A DNA stretch of 64,000 bases, taken from Apostichopus japonicus (Eukaryota; Echinodermata; Holothuroidea; Aspidochirotida; Stichopodidae). Under the pieces are notes generated by a model, which saw nothing but the letters and a program-made list of their open reading frames with translations, searched no databases and was not told where the DNA came from. Below, piece by piece: positions 9,742-21,000 of the stretch. Location: the NCBI RefSeq assembly GCF_037975245.1, contig NC_092578.1:3910001-3974000 (forward strand), in the 5' to 3' direction. The translations under genes and the position numbers were made by a program. The first letter of the stretch is position 1. The number at the start of each line of letters is the position of its first letter.

Positions 9742-12700
9742 CTGTATATACGTAATGTGTAATGATCAGGAAAATGATTTTTTTTCAAAATCGATTAACT
9801 TTAGTTATGGAGCCTACAAGGATGTCCGGTTAGCACCACATTAAAGTAGAAAGGTTCCTCTTTTACGTGGTATACCTCTACTATCGGTAACAAAAATGAT
9901 TCCTTGACCAAAAGTGACCTTAAAGTTTTAACCCCGATACGGACATCTCTAAACGCGCTGTATATACGTAATGTGTAATGATAAGAAAAATGTGAATTTT
10001 TAATTTTTTTCAAAATCGATTAACTTTAGTTATGGAGCCTACTAGGATGTCCGGTTAGCACCACATTAAAGTAGAAAGGTTCCTCTTTTACGTGGTATAC
10101 CTCTACTATCGGTAACAAAAATGATTTCTTGACCAAAAGTGACCTTAAAGTTTTAACCCTGATACGGACATCCCTAAACGCGCTGTATATACGTAATGTG
10201 TAATGATAAGAAAAATGTTAATTTTTTAATTTTTTTCAAAATCGATTAACTTTAGTTATGGAGCCTACTAGGATGTCCGGTTAGCACCACATTAAAGTAG
10301 AAAGGTTCCTCTTTTACGTGGTATACCTCTACTATCGGTAACAAAAATGATTTCTTGACCAAAAGTGACCTTAAACTTTTAACCCCGATACGGACATCTC
10401 TAAACGCGCTGTATATACGTAATGTGTAATGATAAGAAAAATGTGAATTTTTAATTTTTTTCAAAATCGATTAACTTTAGTTATGGAGCCTACTGGCATG
10501 TCCGGTTAGCACCACATTAAAGTAGAAAGGTTCCTCTTTTACGTGGTATACCTCTACTATCGGTAACAAAAATGATTTCTTGACCAAAAGTGACCTTAAA
10601 GTTTTAACCCCGATACGGACATCTCTAAACGCGCTGTATATACGTAATGTGTAATGATAAGAAAAATGTTAATTTTTTAATTGTTTTCAAAATCGATTAA
10701 CTTTAGTTATGGAGCCTACTGGGATGTCCGGTTAGCACCACATTAAAGTAGAAAGGTTCCTCTTTTACGTGGTATATCTCTACTATCGGTAACAAAAATG
10801 ATTTCTTGACCAAAAGTGACCTTAAAGTTTTAACCCCGATACGGACATTTCTAAACGCGCTGTATATACGTTATGTGTAATGATCAGAAAAAATTTATAA
10901 TTTTTATTTTTTTCAAAATCGATTTACTTTAGTTATGGAGCCTACTAGGATGTCCGGTTAGCACCACATTAAAGTAGAAAGGTTCCTCTTTTACGTGGTA
11001 TACCTCTACTATCGGTAACAAAACTGATTTCTTGACCAAAAGTGACCTTAAACTTTTAACCCCGATACGGACATCTCTAAACGCGCTGTATATACGTAAT
11101 GTGTAATGATAAGAAAAATGTTAATTTTTAATTTTTCAAAATCGATTAACTTTAGTTATGGAGCCTACAAGGATGTCCGGTTAGCACCACATTAAAGTAG
11201 ACAGGTTCATCTTTCACGTGGTATATCTCTACTATCGGTAACAAAAATGATTTCTTGACCAAAAGTGACCTTAAAGTTTAAACCCCGATACGGACATCTC
11301 TAAACGCGCTGTATATACGTAATGTGTAATGATAAGAAAAATGTGAATTTTTAATTTTTTTCAAAATCGATTAACTTTAGTTATGGAGCCTACTAGGATG
11401 TCCGGTTAGCACCACATTAAAGTAGAAAGGTTCCTCTTTTACGTGGTATACCTCTACTATCGGTAACAAAAATGATTTCTTGACCAAAAGTGACCTTAAA
11501 GTTTTAACCCCGATACGGACATCTCTAAACGCGCTGTATATACGTTATGTGTAATGATCAGAAAAAATTATGATTTTTAATTTTTTTCAAAATCGATTAA
11601 CTTTAGTTATGGAGCCTACTAGGATGTCCGGTTAGCACCACATTAAAGTAGACAGGTTCATCTTTCACGTGGTATATCTCTACTATCGGTAACAAAAATG
11701 ATTTCTTGACCAAAAGTGACCTTAAAGTTTTAACCCCGATACGGACATCTCTAAACGCGCTGTATATACGTAATGTGTAATGATAAGAAAAATGTAAATT
11801 TTTTAATTTTTTTCAAAATCGATTAACTTTAGTTATGGAGCCTACTGGCATGTCCGGTTAGCACCACATTAAAGTAGAAAGGTTCCTCTTTTACGTGGTA
11901 TACCTCTACTATTGGTAACAAAAATGATTTCTTGACCAAAAGTGACCTTAAAGTTTTAACCCCGATACAGACCCTTCTCTAAACGCGCTGTATATACGTA
12001 ATGTGTAATGATCAGAAAAATTTATAATTTTTATTTTTTTCAAAATCGATTAACTTTAGTTATGGAGCCTACTAGGATGTCCGGTTAGCACCACATTAAA
12101 GTAGAAAGGTTCCTCTTTTACGTGGTATACCTCTACTATCGGTAACAAAAATGATTTCTTGACCAAAAGTGACCTTAAAGTTTTAACCCCGATACGGACA
12201 TCTCTAAACGCGCTGTATATACGTAATGTGTAATGATAAGAAAAATGTAAATTTTTTACATTTTTTCAAAATCGATTAACTTTAGTTATGGAGCCTACTA
12301 GGATGTCCGGTTAGCACCACATTAAAGTAGAAAGGTTCCTCTTTTACGTGGTATACCTCTACTATCGGTAACAAAAATGATTTCTTGACCAAAAGTGACC
12401 TTAAAGTTTTAACCCCGATACGGACATCTCTAAACGCGCTGTATATACGTAATGTGTAATGATAAGAAAAATGTAAATTTTTTAATTTTTTTCAAAATCG
12501 ATTAACTTTAGTTATGGAGCCTACTAGGATGTCCGGTTAGCACCACATTAAAGTAGAAAGGTTCCTCTTTTACGTGGTATACCTCTACTATCGGTAACAA
12601 AAATGATTTCTTGACCAAAAGTGACCTTAAAGTTTAAACCCCGATACGGACATCTCTAAACGCGCTGTATATACGTAATGTGTAATGATAAGAAAAATGT

Positions 12701-13537
12701 AAATTTTTTAATTTTTTTCAAAATCGATTAACTTTAGTTATGGAGCCTACTAGGATGTCCGGTTAGCACCACATTAAAGTAGAAAGGTTCCTCTTTTACG
12801 TGGTATACCTCTACTATCGGTAACAAAAATGATTTCTTGACCAAAAGTGAACTTGAACTTTTAACCCCGATACGGACATCTCTAAACGCGCTGTATATAC
12901 GTAATGTGTAATGATCAGAAAAATTTATAATTTTTATTTTTTTCAAAATCGATTAACTTTAGTTATGGAGCCTACTAGGATGTCCGGTTAGCACCACATT
13001 AAAGTAGAAAGGTTCCTCTTTTACGTGGTATACCTCTACTATCGGTAACAAAAATGATTTCTTGACCAAAAGTGACCTTAAACTTTTAACCCCGATACGG
13101 ACATCTCTAAACGCGCTGTATATACGTAATGTGTAATGATAAGAAAAATGTTAATTTTTAATTTTTCAAAATCGATTAACTTTAGTTATGGAGCCTACAA
13201 GGATGTCCGGTTAGCACCACATTAAAGTAGACAGGTTCATCTTTCACGTGGTATACCTCTACTATCGGTAACAAAAATGATTTCTTGACCAAAAGTGACC
13301 TTAAAGTTTTAACCCCGATACGGACATCTCTAAACGCGCTGTATATACGTAATGTGTAATGATAAGAAAAATGTAAATTTTTTAATTTTTTTCAAAATCG
13401 ATTAACTTTAGTTATGGAGCCTACTAGGATGTCCGGTTAGCACCACATTAAAGTAGACAGGTTCATCTTTCACATGGTATATCTCTACTATCGGTAACAA
13501 AAATGATTTCTTGACCAAAAGTGACCTTAAACTTTTA
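9742..13537 (+). repeat. Left satellite arm, about 17 units of a ~225-bp repeat
   Basis: Anchoring on TCGATT, units start at 9791, 10016, 10242, 10467, 10693, 10919, 11142, 11367, 11593, 11819, 12046, 12272, 12498, 12724, 12949, 13172 and 13398, i.e. a period of 223-227 bp. Units are nearly identical. Two types differ in the block TTCCTCTTTTACGTGG versus TTCATCTTTCACGTGG. The 223-bp unit and its neighbours recur about 2.03 kb apart, showing a nine-unit block duplication. The unit carries GACCAAAAGTGACCTT in this arm. Open frames of about 70 codons in some units rely on TTG as start and are broken in most units, so I do not regard the satellite as coding. Confidence 0.95.
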
Positions 13538-16230
13538 TCGAAGTTAATCGATTTTGAAAAAATAAAAATTAACATTTTTCTTATCATTACACACTACGTA
13601 TATACAGCGCGTTTAGAGATGTCCGTATCGGGGTTAAAACTTTAAGGCCATTTTTGGTCAAGAAATCATTTTTGTTACCGATAGTAGAGGTATACCACGT
13701 GAAAGATGAACCTGACAACTTTAATGTGGTGCTAACCGGACATGCCAGTAGGCTCCATAACTAAAGTTAATCGATTTTGAAAAAATAAAAATTAACATTT
13801 TTCTTATCATTACACACTACGTATATACAGCGCGTTTAGAGATGTCCGTATCGGGGTTAAAACTTTAAGGCCATTTTTGGTCAAGAAATCATTTTTGTTA
13901 CCGATAGTAGAGGTATACCACGTGAAAGATGAACCTGACAACTTTAATGTGGTGCTAACCGGACATGCCAGTAGGCTCCATAACTAAAGTAAATCGATTT
14001 TGAAAAAAATAAAAATTATAAATTTATCTGATCAATACAGATACCGTATATACAGCGCGTTTAGAGATGTCCGTATCGGGGATAAACTTTTAAGGCCATT
14101 TTTGGTCAAGAAATCATTTTTGTTACCGATAGTAGAGGTATATCACGTGAAAGATGAACCTGTCTACTTTAATGTGGTGCTAACCGGACATGCCAGTAGG
14201 CTCCATAACTAAAGTTAATCGATTTTGAAAAAAATAAAAATTAACCATTTTTCTGATCATTACACATAACGTAAATACAGCGCGTTTAGAGATGTCCGTA
14301 TCGGGGTTAAAACTTTAAGGCCATTTTTGGTCAAGAAATCATTTTTGTTACCGATAGTAGAGGTATACCACGTGAAAGATGAACCTGACAACTTTAATGT
14401 GGTGCTAACCGGACATGCCAGTAGGCTCCATAACTAAAGTTAATCGATTTTGAAAAAATAAAAATTAACCATTTTTCTTATCATTACACATTACGTATAT
14501 ACAGCGCGTTTAGAGATGTCCGTATCGGGGTTAAAACTTTAAGGCCATTTTTGGTCAAGAAATCATTTTTGTTACCGATAGTAGAGGTATATCACGTGAA
14601 AGATGAACCTGTCTACTTTAATGTGGTGCTAACCGGACATGCCAGTAGGCTCCATAACTAAAGTTAATCGATTTTGAAAAAAATAAAAATTATAAATTTA
14701 TCTGATCATTACACATAACGTATATACAGCGCGTTTAGAGATGTCCGTATCGGGGTTAAAACTTTAAGGGAATTTTTGGTCAAGAAATCATTTTTGTTAC
14801 CGATAGTAGAGGTATACCACGTGAAAGAGGAACCTTTCTTCTTTAATGTGGTCCTATTCGGACATCCTAGTAGGCTCCATAACTAAAGTTAATCGATTTT
14901 GGAAAAAAAAATCATTTTTTGGATCATTACACATTAGATATACAGCGCGTTTAGAGATGTCCGTATCGGGGTTAAATTTTAAGGTTACTTTTGGTCAAGA
15001 AATCATTTTTGTTACCGATAGTAGAGGTACATCACGTGAAAGATGAACCTTTCTATATGAATGTGGTCCTATTCGGACATCCTAGTAGGCTCCATAACTA
15101 AAGTTAATCGATTTTGAAAAAATAAAAATTAACCATTTTTCTTATCATTACACATTACGTATATACAGCGCGTTTAGAGATGTCCGTATCGGGGTTAAAA
15201 CTTTAAGGGAATTTTTGGTCAAGAAATCATTTTTGTTACCGATAGTAGAGGTATATCACGTGAAAGATGAACCTGTCTACTTTAATGTGGTGCTAACCGG
15301 ACATCCTAGTAGGCTCCATAACTAAAGTAAATCGATTTTGAAAAAAATAAAAATCATAAATTTTTCTGATCATTACACATAACGCATATACAGCGCGTTT
15401 AGAGATGTCCGTATCGGGGTTAAAACTTTAAGGGAATTTTTGGTCAAGAAATCATTTTTGTTACCGATAGTAGAGGTACATCACGTGAAAGATGAACCTT
15501 TCTATATGAATGTGGTCCTATTCGGACATCCTAGTAGGCTCCATAACTAAAGTTAATCGATTTTGAAAAAATAAAAATTAACCATTTTTCTTATCATTAC
15601 ACATTACGTATATACAGCGCGTTTAGAGATGTCCGTATCGGGGTTAAAACTTTAAGGGAATTTTTGGTCAAGAAATCATTTTTGTTACCGATAGTAGAGG
15701 TATATCACGTGAAAGATGAACCTGTCTACTTTAATGTGATGCTAACCGGACATGCCAGTAGGCTCCATAACTAAAGTTAATCGATTTTGAAAAAATAAAA
15801 ATTAACCATTTATCTTATCATTACACATTACGTATATACAGCGCGTTTAGAGATGTCCGTATCGGGGTTAAAACTTTAAGGGAATTTTTGGTCAAGAAAT
15901 CATTTTTGTTACCGATAGTAGAGGTATATCACGTGAAAGATGAACCTGTCTACTTTAATGTGATGCTAACCGGACATGCCAGTAGGCTCCATAACTAAAG
16001 TTAATCGATTTTGAAAAAATAAAAATTAACCATTTTTCTTATCATTACACATTACGTATATACAGCGCGTTTAGAGATGTCCGTATCGGGGTTAAAACTT
16101 TAAGGGAATTTTTGGTCAAGAAATCATTTTTGTTACCGATAGTAGAGGTATATCACGTGAAAGATGAACCTGTCTACTTTAATGTGATGCTAACCGGACA
16201 TGCCAGTAGGCTCCATAACTAAAATTAATT
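13538..16230 (-). repeat. Right satellite arm, about 12 units in inverted orientation
   Basis: The same satellite as the left arm, reverse-complemented, beginning with no spacer straight after a truncated left unit. Units carry arm-specific changes: AAGGCCATTTTTGGTC or AAGGGAATTTTTGGTC where left units read (inverted) AAGGTCACTTTTGGTC. Almost every unit contains the palindromic E-box CACGTG. The last three units (about 15554-16210) are almost identical to each other, indicating recent local amplification. Some units near 15046 and 15497 share a variant block (CTATATGAATGTGGTCC), a two-unit periodicity. Confidence 0.95.
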
Positions 16231-16460
16231 GATTTTGAAGAAGAAAAAAAAAATATCAATATTTTAAAACGTTTAGGCCACTTTTGGTCAAAAAAATCGG
16301 CTTTGTTACCGATAGTAGGTATTACACGTGAAAGAAGAAATTGTTTTCTTTGATTTGATGCTAACCGGACCTCCTAACTAGGTCGATAACTCAAATTAAC
16401 CGATTTTGAAATAATAATACGTTTGGATCATAACACATTACCGCGCGTTTCGAGCTAATT
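16231..16460 (-). repeat. Diverged edge copy of the satellite unit
   Basis: Recognisable pieces of the unit persist (GTTACCGATAGTAG, ACACGTGAAAGA, GATGCTAACCGGAC, the GCGCGTTT block) with many substitutions and deletions. Edge units of tandem arrays escape homogenisation, so this is expected at a true array boundary. Confidence 0.8.
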
Positions 16461-17011
16461 TTCCCATTTGCATCCCACTCCTGTTAGGATCGAACGGTTT
16501 GTAGCCATCGAATTTCAATAAATCAAAGTGTTACTGGCTGTTTTTTCATACCACTTGTAAGAGGAATAACTTAACATCGTCATTGTACCCCTCTTGACTG
16601 TTGCATATTCTCATAAATTAATTGTTTAGACATTTGAAAAAAAAAGAAAAAAAATGGTATAAAAATTGCCGCCATTTACGCCTTTCTCCACAAGATTTGG
16701 TAGGATCACAAGTTTCAGTTCAATATGGATGCAGATTTCGTCCACCATTAAATTCCAAAATTATATTACATGAAAGAGCAACAACTCATCTCTCATATGG
16801 TGCAATTATTGGCATTTTACAGTATTCATAGCGTTAATTATTATCGCTTTAAAACAGGTACGAAAAAGTAGCAGTCTTGTTATTGTCCGCTAATTTAGGC
16901 TGCCCTTAGTGGCTGCTGGGGATCAACTTTCCCGCCACAGCGTACCCAGCGCTCGTCACAGTGTACAAACATCAGCGGCCAACGGCGTGTAACGTTGATG
17001 TATACACTATT
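16461..17011. other. Single-copy interior end of the foldback element
   Basis: About 550 bp between the array and the right terminal repeat. It holds a further TTAGTGGCTGCT subrepeat near 16909 matching the terminal-repeat motif, and a 69-codon plus-strand frame (16622-16831) that resembles nothing I know. I see no transposase. Confidence 0.5.
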
Positions 17012-17058
17012 GGCTGCTGTTAGTGGCTGCTCTTAGTGGCTGCTACGTTCAAACAGGT
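17012..17058 (-). repeat. Right terminal inverted repeat of the foldback element
   Basis: Inverted partner of 9562-9608 with five mismatches over 47 bases. It contains two copies of TTAGTGGCTGCT. Confidence 0.8.
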
Positions 17059-17067
17059 GTGTAAAAG
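17059..17067 (+). repeat. Right target-site duplication of the foldback element
   Basis: GTGTAAAAG, a perfect match to 9553-9561. Confidence 0.8.
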
Positions 17068-18034
17068 AAAGCAAGATGGTAAAAGTTTTGTGGCCATATT
17101 TTGATGTAAAGTCTAGCCAAAGATATATCTGATTGGGGGCGACAAATACATTTACGTAATCGTCAAACTGGGTTACTGCTCTGTGCATCTACAACTTACA
17201 AGTTATTTCCAATACTACGGCACACTAGTGTGTAAGACTGGTGCCGATATTTCGGAACTTTCTTCCATCCTTGAGAAGAGGTTGAAGATCGAGGTAGCGT
17301 AATCAAGAAACATTCCAAATATTGATGATTCGTTGGTTACTTGCCGTCGTATTTCTTTTTAAGACATATTGAACTAAGTTAGGATAGGTTACCATCAGCC
17401 CGTTGTTAGTCAATGTTAGGCTAATGTAGCCCTTTTTTGGAACCTGGATAGGTCTCACGTTAGGCTAAATTTAGACCTAAATGATTTGGGATGGCTGAAA
17501 GGCTCCGAATATTCCAATGGAGCGCTTAAATGTTTTCTGACAGGTTGTGCAGTCAGCTATTTCATTTTGTTTGATTTTTGGAATGATGACTTACCCTTTG
17601 TAGTTTGTACTGTCTGTTGTGTAAGTGTAATTTGTAAATATGTAAGGCTTAGGCTAGCCTAACCTATATGCTAATGCTATACAGTAAATGGGTTACATCA
17701 GTATGTTGATTCTAAGAATAATACTTAGTTAAGTTTGCTGATGCTAACTACCATAGATATGTCAATATTCATACAATATACCGTTGAACCGCTATTTCCT
17801 GGAGATCTTTCTGGGACTTGTGCAAGGCAGCTTATTAGAAAAGGTGATTAAGAAAGGTCTTTGTTGTATGTACTTTTGATAGAGACCTTGGGTCACTACC
17901 ATCACTACACTGCCTCACAAGTTTGCTTACATGTTAAGAGACATCAACAAATTACAGTGAAGAAGTGTAACAAACATGACTTTGTGTGTAAATTATTAAT
18001 CCCCTTTCACCTTCTCTGGATTGCAATCAGTGCG
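17068..18034 (+). promoter_or_regulatory. NDUFS1 upstream region and probable 5' UTR
   Basis: About 970 bp between the mobile element and the NDUFS1 start codon. The pyrimidine-rich run ending GCAATCAG just before TGCGATG at 18031 could be a 3' splice site, which would put the transcription start in an upstream non-coding exon; GATGGTAAAAG at 17074 is a possible donor for it. An in-frame extension upstream of the ATG exists but does not look like NDUFS1. No TATA box was identified. Confidence 0.35.
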
Positions 18035-21000
18035 ATGTTCCGGTTATCTGCATCAAGAGTGTGGCAGCTGTCCCACAAACTGACAGCCCCTTTAGGAGCC
18101 AGGGCTAATTCCGGTACTTCACCAGCACCAGAGAAGATCGAAGTATTCGTGGATGACCAACCTGTTTATGTTGACCCAGGAACAACTGTCCTTCAGGTAT
18201 GATTATAATCATGATGTGTGAAAGGTACTGTATCTTTCTTCACTGTCCCATTGTCATTTATCACGTTAAGTAAATCTAGCTTCATACATGTGACATATTT
18301 TGATCTCACTTTTCATTGAAATGTCTCCTCAAGTTCTTTGCAAAACTTCACCATTCCTTATGGAGTTGGCTAGACAGTAATGATAATGTAAGATAATTTC
18401 AGCTCCAATTCATAGTCTACTTTACAATTGCAATATAGAATTTTTATTTCTCCATTGCAACATTCACAAATTATTTCTCCCATCTCCATTTCTTGGTAAT
18501 TTCTTCCAATGCCCTCCAACCTTCTCTGTTGTTGTTTGACTACTGACTTACAGTCAACAGTAAATAATCAATATTTGTTAACTTCATGAAAATGTTGCTG
18601 AACCCTTGGATAGAAACATACACTTATCATTTTGTACATATAAATAGCATACATGTGCAGTGTCTATCCTTAATGGTGTTAGTCTTTCAATATTCTTTTC
18701 TTTTGTTTTATTTTCTAGGCATGTGCTCAAGTTGGGATTGAGATTCCAAGGTTTTGCTACCATGACCGCCTCTCAGTGGCCGGCAATTGTAGAATGTGCC
18801 TTGTGGAGGTAGAAAAGTCTGTCAAGGTATGTTAACGACTTTCAGAGCAACAAAGCACATGCATGCTAAGAATGTAGGTGGAATAGTTAATGAATATTGA
18901 GGCATGTTTTCCAAGGACTTTGAATAAAATGAGAGATGGGGTGGAATGGGGGGGGGGATAGGTGTAGGACCAATGTGCTATGGTGTTGATATTGCCGGGC
19001 CATGCTCACATGAAAATCAGAGCTGTGGAGTTTACTGGCTGGCCCAGGCTCCTCTGATGCCCCCCCCCCCCTCACACCTCCCTCTTCTCTTAATGTTGGA
19101 GGCCTTATGTTGAGAACACCTAGTTGATTTTCCAACATGTGACCTGCAGTGTTGTAAAAATATTAACAGCCTAAAGAATTTCTGTATCATGTTTTTAAAG
19201 CAAATAATGAATTGAATAGTAAATCAAATTGAATGGCTTAGTAAAAAGCTTGAACCATTTTAGACAAGACACAATAATGTGTGGTTCTACCACAGAACAA
19301 TGAATTACATCTTTCATTGAAAATGGGAAACATATTTTATCTGATGGGAAGTATACCATAGGTTGTATAAACTTCCTACTGGATAATACAGCTCCCTTTG
19401 AGGTTACTAATGAAGTGCAGCCCCTCCCCCCCACAAAATGAAAAGTTACTAATGAAGTGCAACCATCACACAAATGAAATTTGCAATGAACTCATTTGTC
19501 TTCAACAGCCTGTTGCTGCGTGTGCTATGCCCGTTATGAAAGGCTGGAGAATCAAACCAAACTCGGAGATGTCTCGTAAAGCCAGAGAAGGTGTCATGGA
19601 ATTTCTTCTGATGAATCATCCTTTGGACTGTCCCATTTGTGACCAGGGTGGAGAATGTGATCTTCAGGTATATACCATTCTCTGTTTTTGATATTAATGT
19701 CAGGCCTGGATGGCAATTCTTTTATGAAGCTGAGCAGACACCTTGTGCATGTTATAGTAGAATCAGATTGGGCTCCTTACACTTCATGTAAGGTGGCTAT
19801 CTAATTTTACAGTGGTGGATTTTTTAAACAATTTGGAAGAGCATTATATTGTGGATTTCTTCTGAAGGAATGACTCATCTTACTGTTGCCAGCCAGGGCT
19901 TGAACACACCACCTTCCAGTTGTCAGTGTTTCATTGCTTGTAGTGCCACTGCCTTTATCCACTTAACCATAGCACTGGTCGTGTATAGAATTTTCACCAT
20001 TACAAGGAAGTAAGCATTATCAGTTCCATTTTCACACATGTTACACGTAATTGAGCAATTATAAAAAAAAGTACCCGAGGTCGGAGGGGGGGGGGAGGGG
20101 TTGGAAGTTACATTGTGGATCTTTCCTGCAAAGTACAGTAAGATTGGATATCGGTAAATGAATTACTAAAATCAAACAGTTGTGAATTACACAAATGTTA
20201 AATAAGATATGTAAGGCATCTTTTAAATTGATGAATATTGAACGTTGATATCGTCACTAAATTAAGAAGTTGACTTTATCCTTTCAGGTTTGTAAGCATC
20301 TTTCTTGAATCTCCAGGATTTCTTTAGTGATGGCTAGTCTGTAGTAAATTATCTTTTTGACATTGTTATCTATTTTTTTTCTGTTTCACAGGATCAATCA
20401 ATGGCATTTGGTAGTGATAGAAGCCGGTTTGTCGATAACCAGTTCACAGGAAAAAGGGCTGTTCAAGACAAGAATGTTGGTCCGTTAATCAAAACTATTA
20501 TGACACGTTGCATACACTGTACCAGATGCATTAGGTAAATGCTTCTTATTCAAGTTCTCTTGTGTACGAAAGACTAATGCAGCCATGCCCCCCAAAAAAT
20601 ATAAACCACTGATATACATACAAGACAAAAAAATTTAACGACAAACTAAACTTTTAAACGAAACACAAAGTTTAAAACCGAAAAAAAAAAATATTGGAAT
20701 AAAAAAAAAAAGTACTAATCAAAAATATTTGTTTTTGGTATTAAATTTTTTTTTTTTAAATTTTTAAATGTTTGTTTTTCATTTTAAAAGTATTGTTTCT
20801 CTTTGAAGATTTTTTGTCTTCTATATATACCCATGGTTTATATATTTTATTGGCACGGCCGTATTAGTCTTTTTCGTTTTAAAATGTTTGTTTTTGGTTT
20901 TAAACATTTTGTCTTCTATATATCTCCATGGTTTTAAAAATTTTGTCTTCTATATATATCCATGGTTTATATAATGTTTGGGCATAGTCGCATTAGTCTT

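Larger units (their letters stand above)
9562..17058. mobile_element. 7.5-kb foldback-type mobile element with inverted satellite arms
   Basis: The element begins and ends with 47-bp inverted repeats (9562-9608 and 17012-17058; 42 of 47 positions match) and is flanked by a perfect 9-bp direct repeat. Moving inward, the left side has about 130 bp of single-copy sequence, then about 17 units of a 225-bp satellite in one orientation, which switch at about 13537 to about 12 units in the opposite orientation, then a diverged unit and about 550 bp of single-copy DNA. Long inverted arms built from tandem repeats with ~9-bp duplications are the definition of foldback elements (Drosophila FB, sea-urchin TU), often linked to Mutator-like transposases. 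No transposase is encoded here, so it must be mobilised in trans. It stands between the eEF1B and NDUFS1 start codons. Confidence 0.8.

Noticed and set aside
9801-14212. Repeated ~70-codon open frames in the satellite units
   Set aside because: They start at TTG rather than ATG, are interrupted by A-run length changes in most units, and follow the satellite's strand switch; no codon-level constraint is visible.
9742-16230. CRISPR-like or gene-cluster interpretation of the tandem array
   Set aside because: Units are contiguous 225-bp satellites without spacers in an animal genome.
16622-16831. 69-codon frame inside the foldback element as a transposase remnant
   Set aside because: No resemblance to any transposase motif; too short and isolated.
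17861-18034. N-terminal extension of NDUFS1 from an upstream in-frame ATG
   Set aside because: The extension does not look like a presequence, and the ATG at 18035 gives a normal-length protein with a basic mitochondrial N-terminus; a splice acceptor probably lies just before it.
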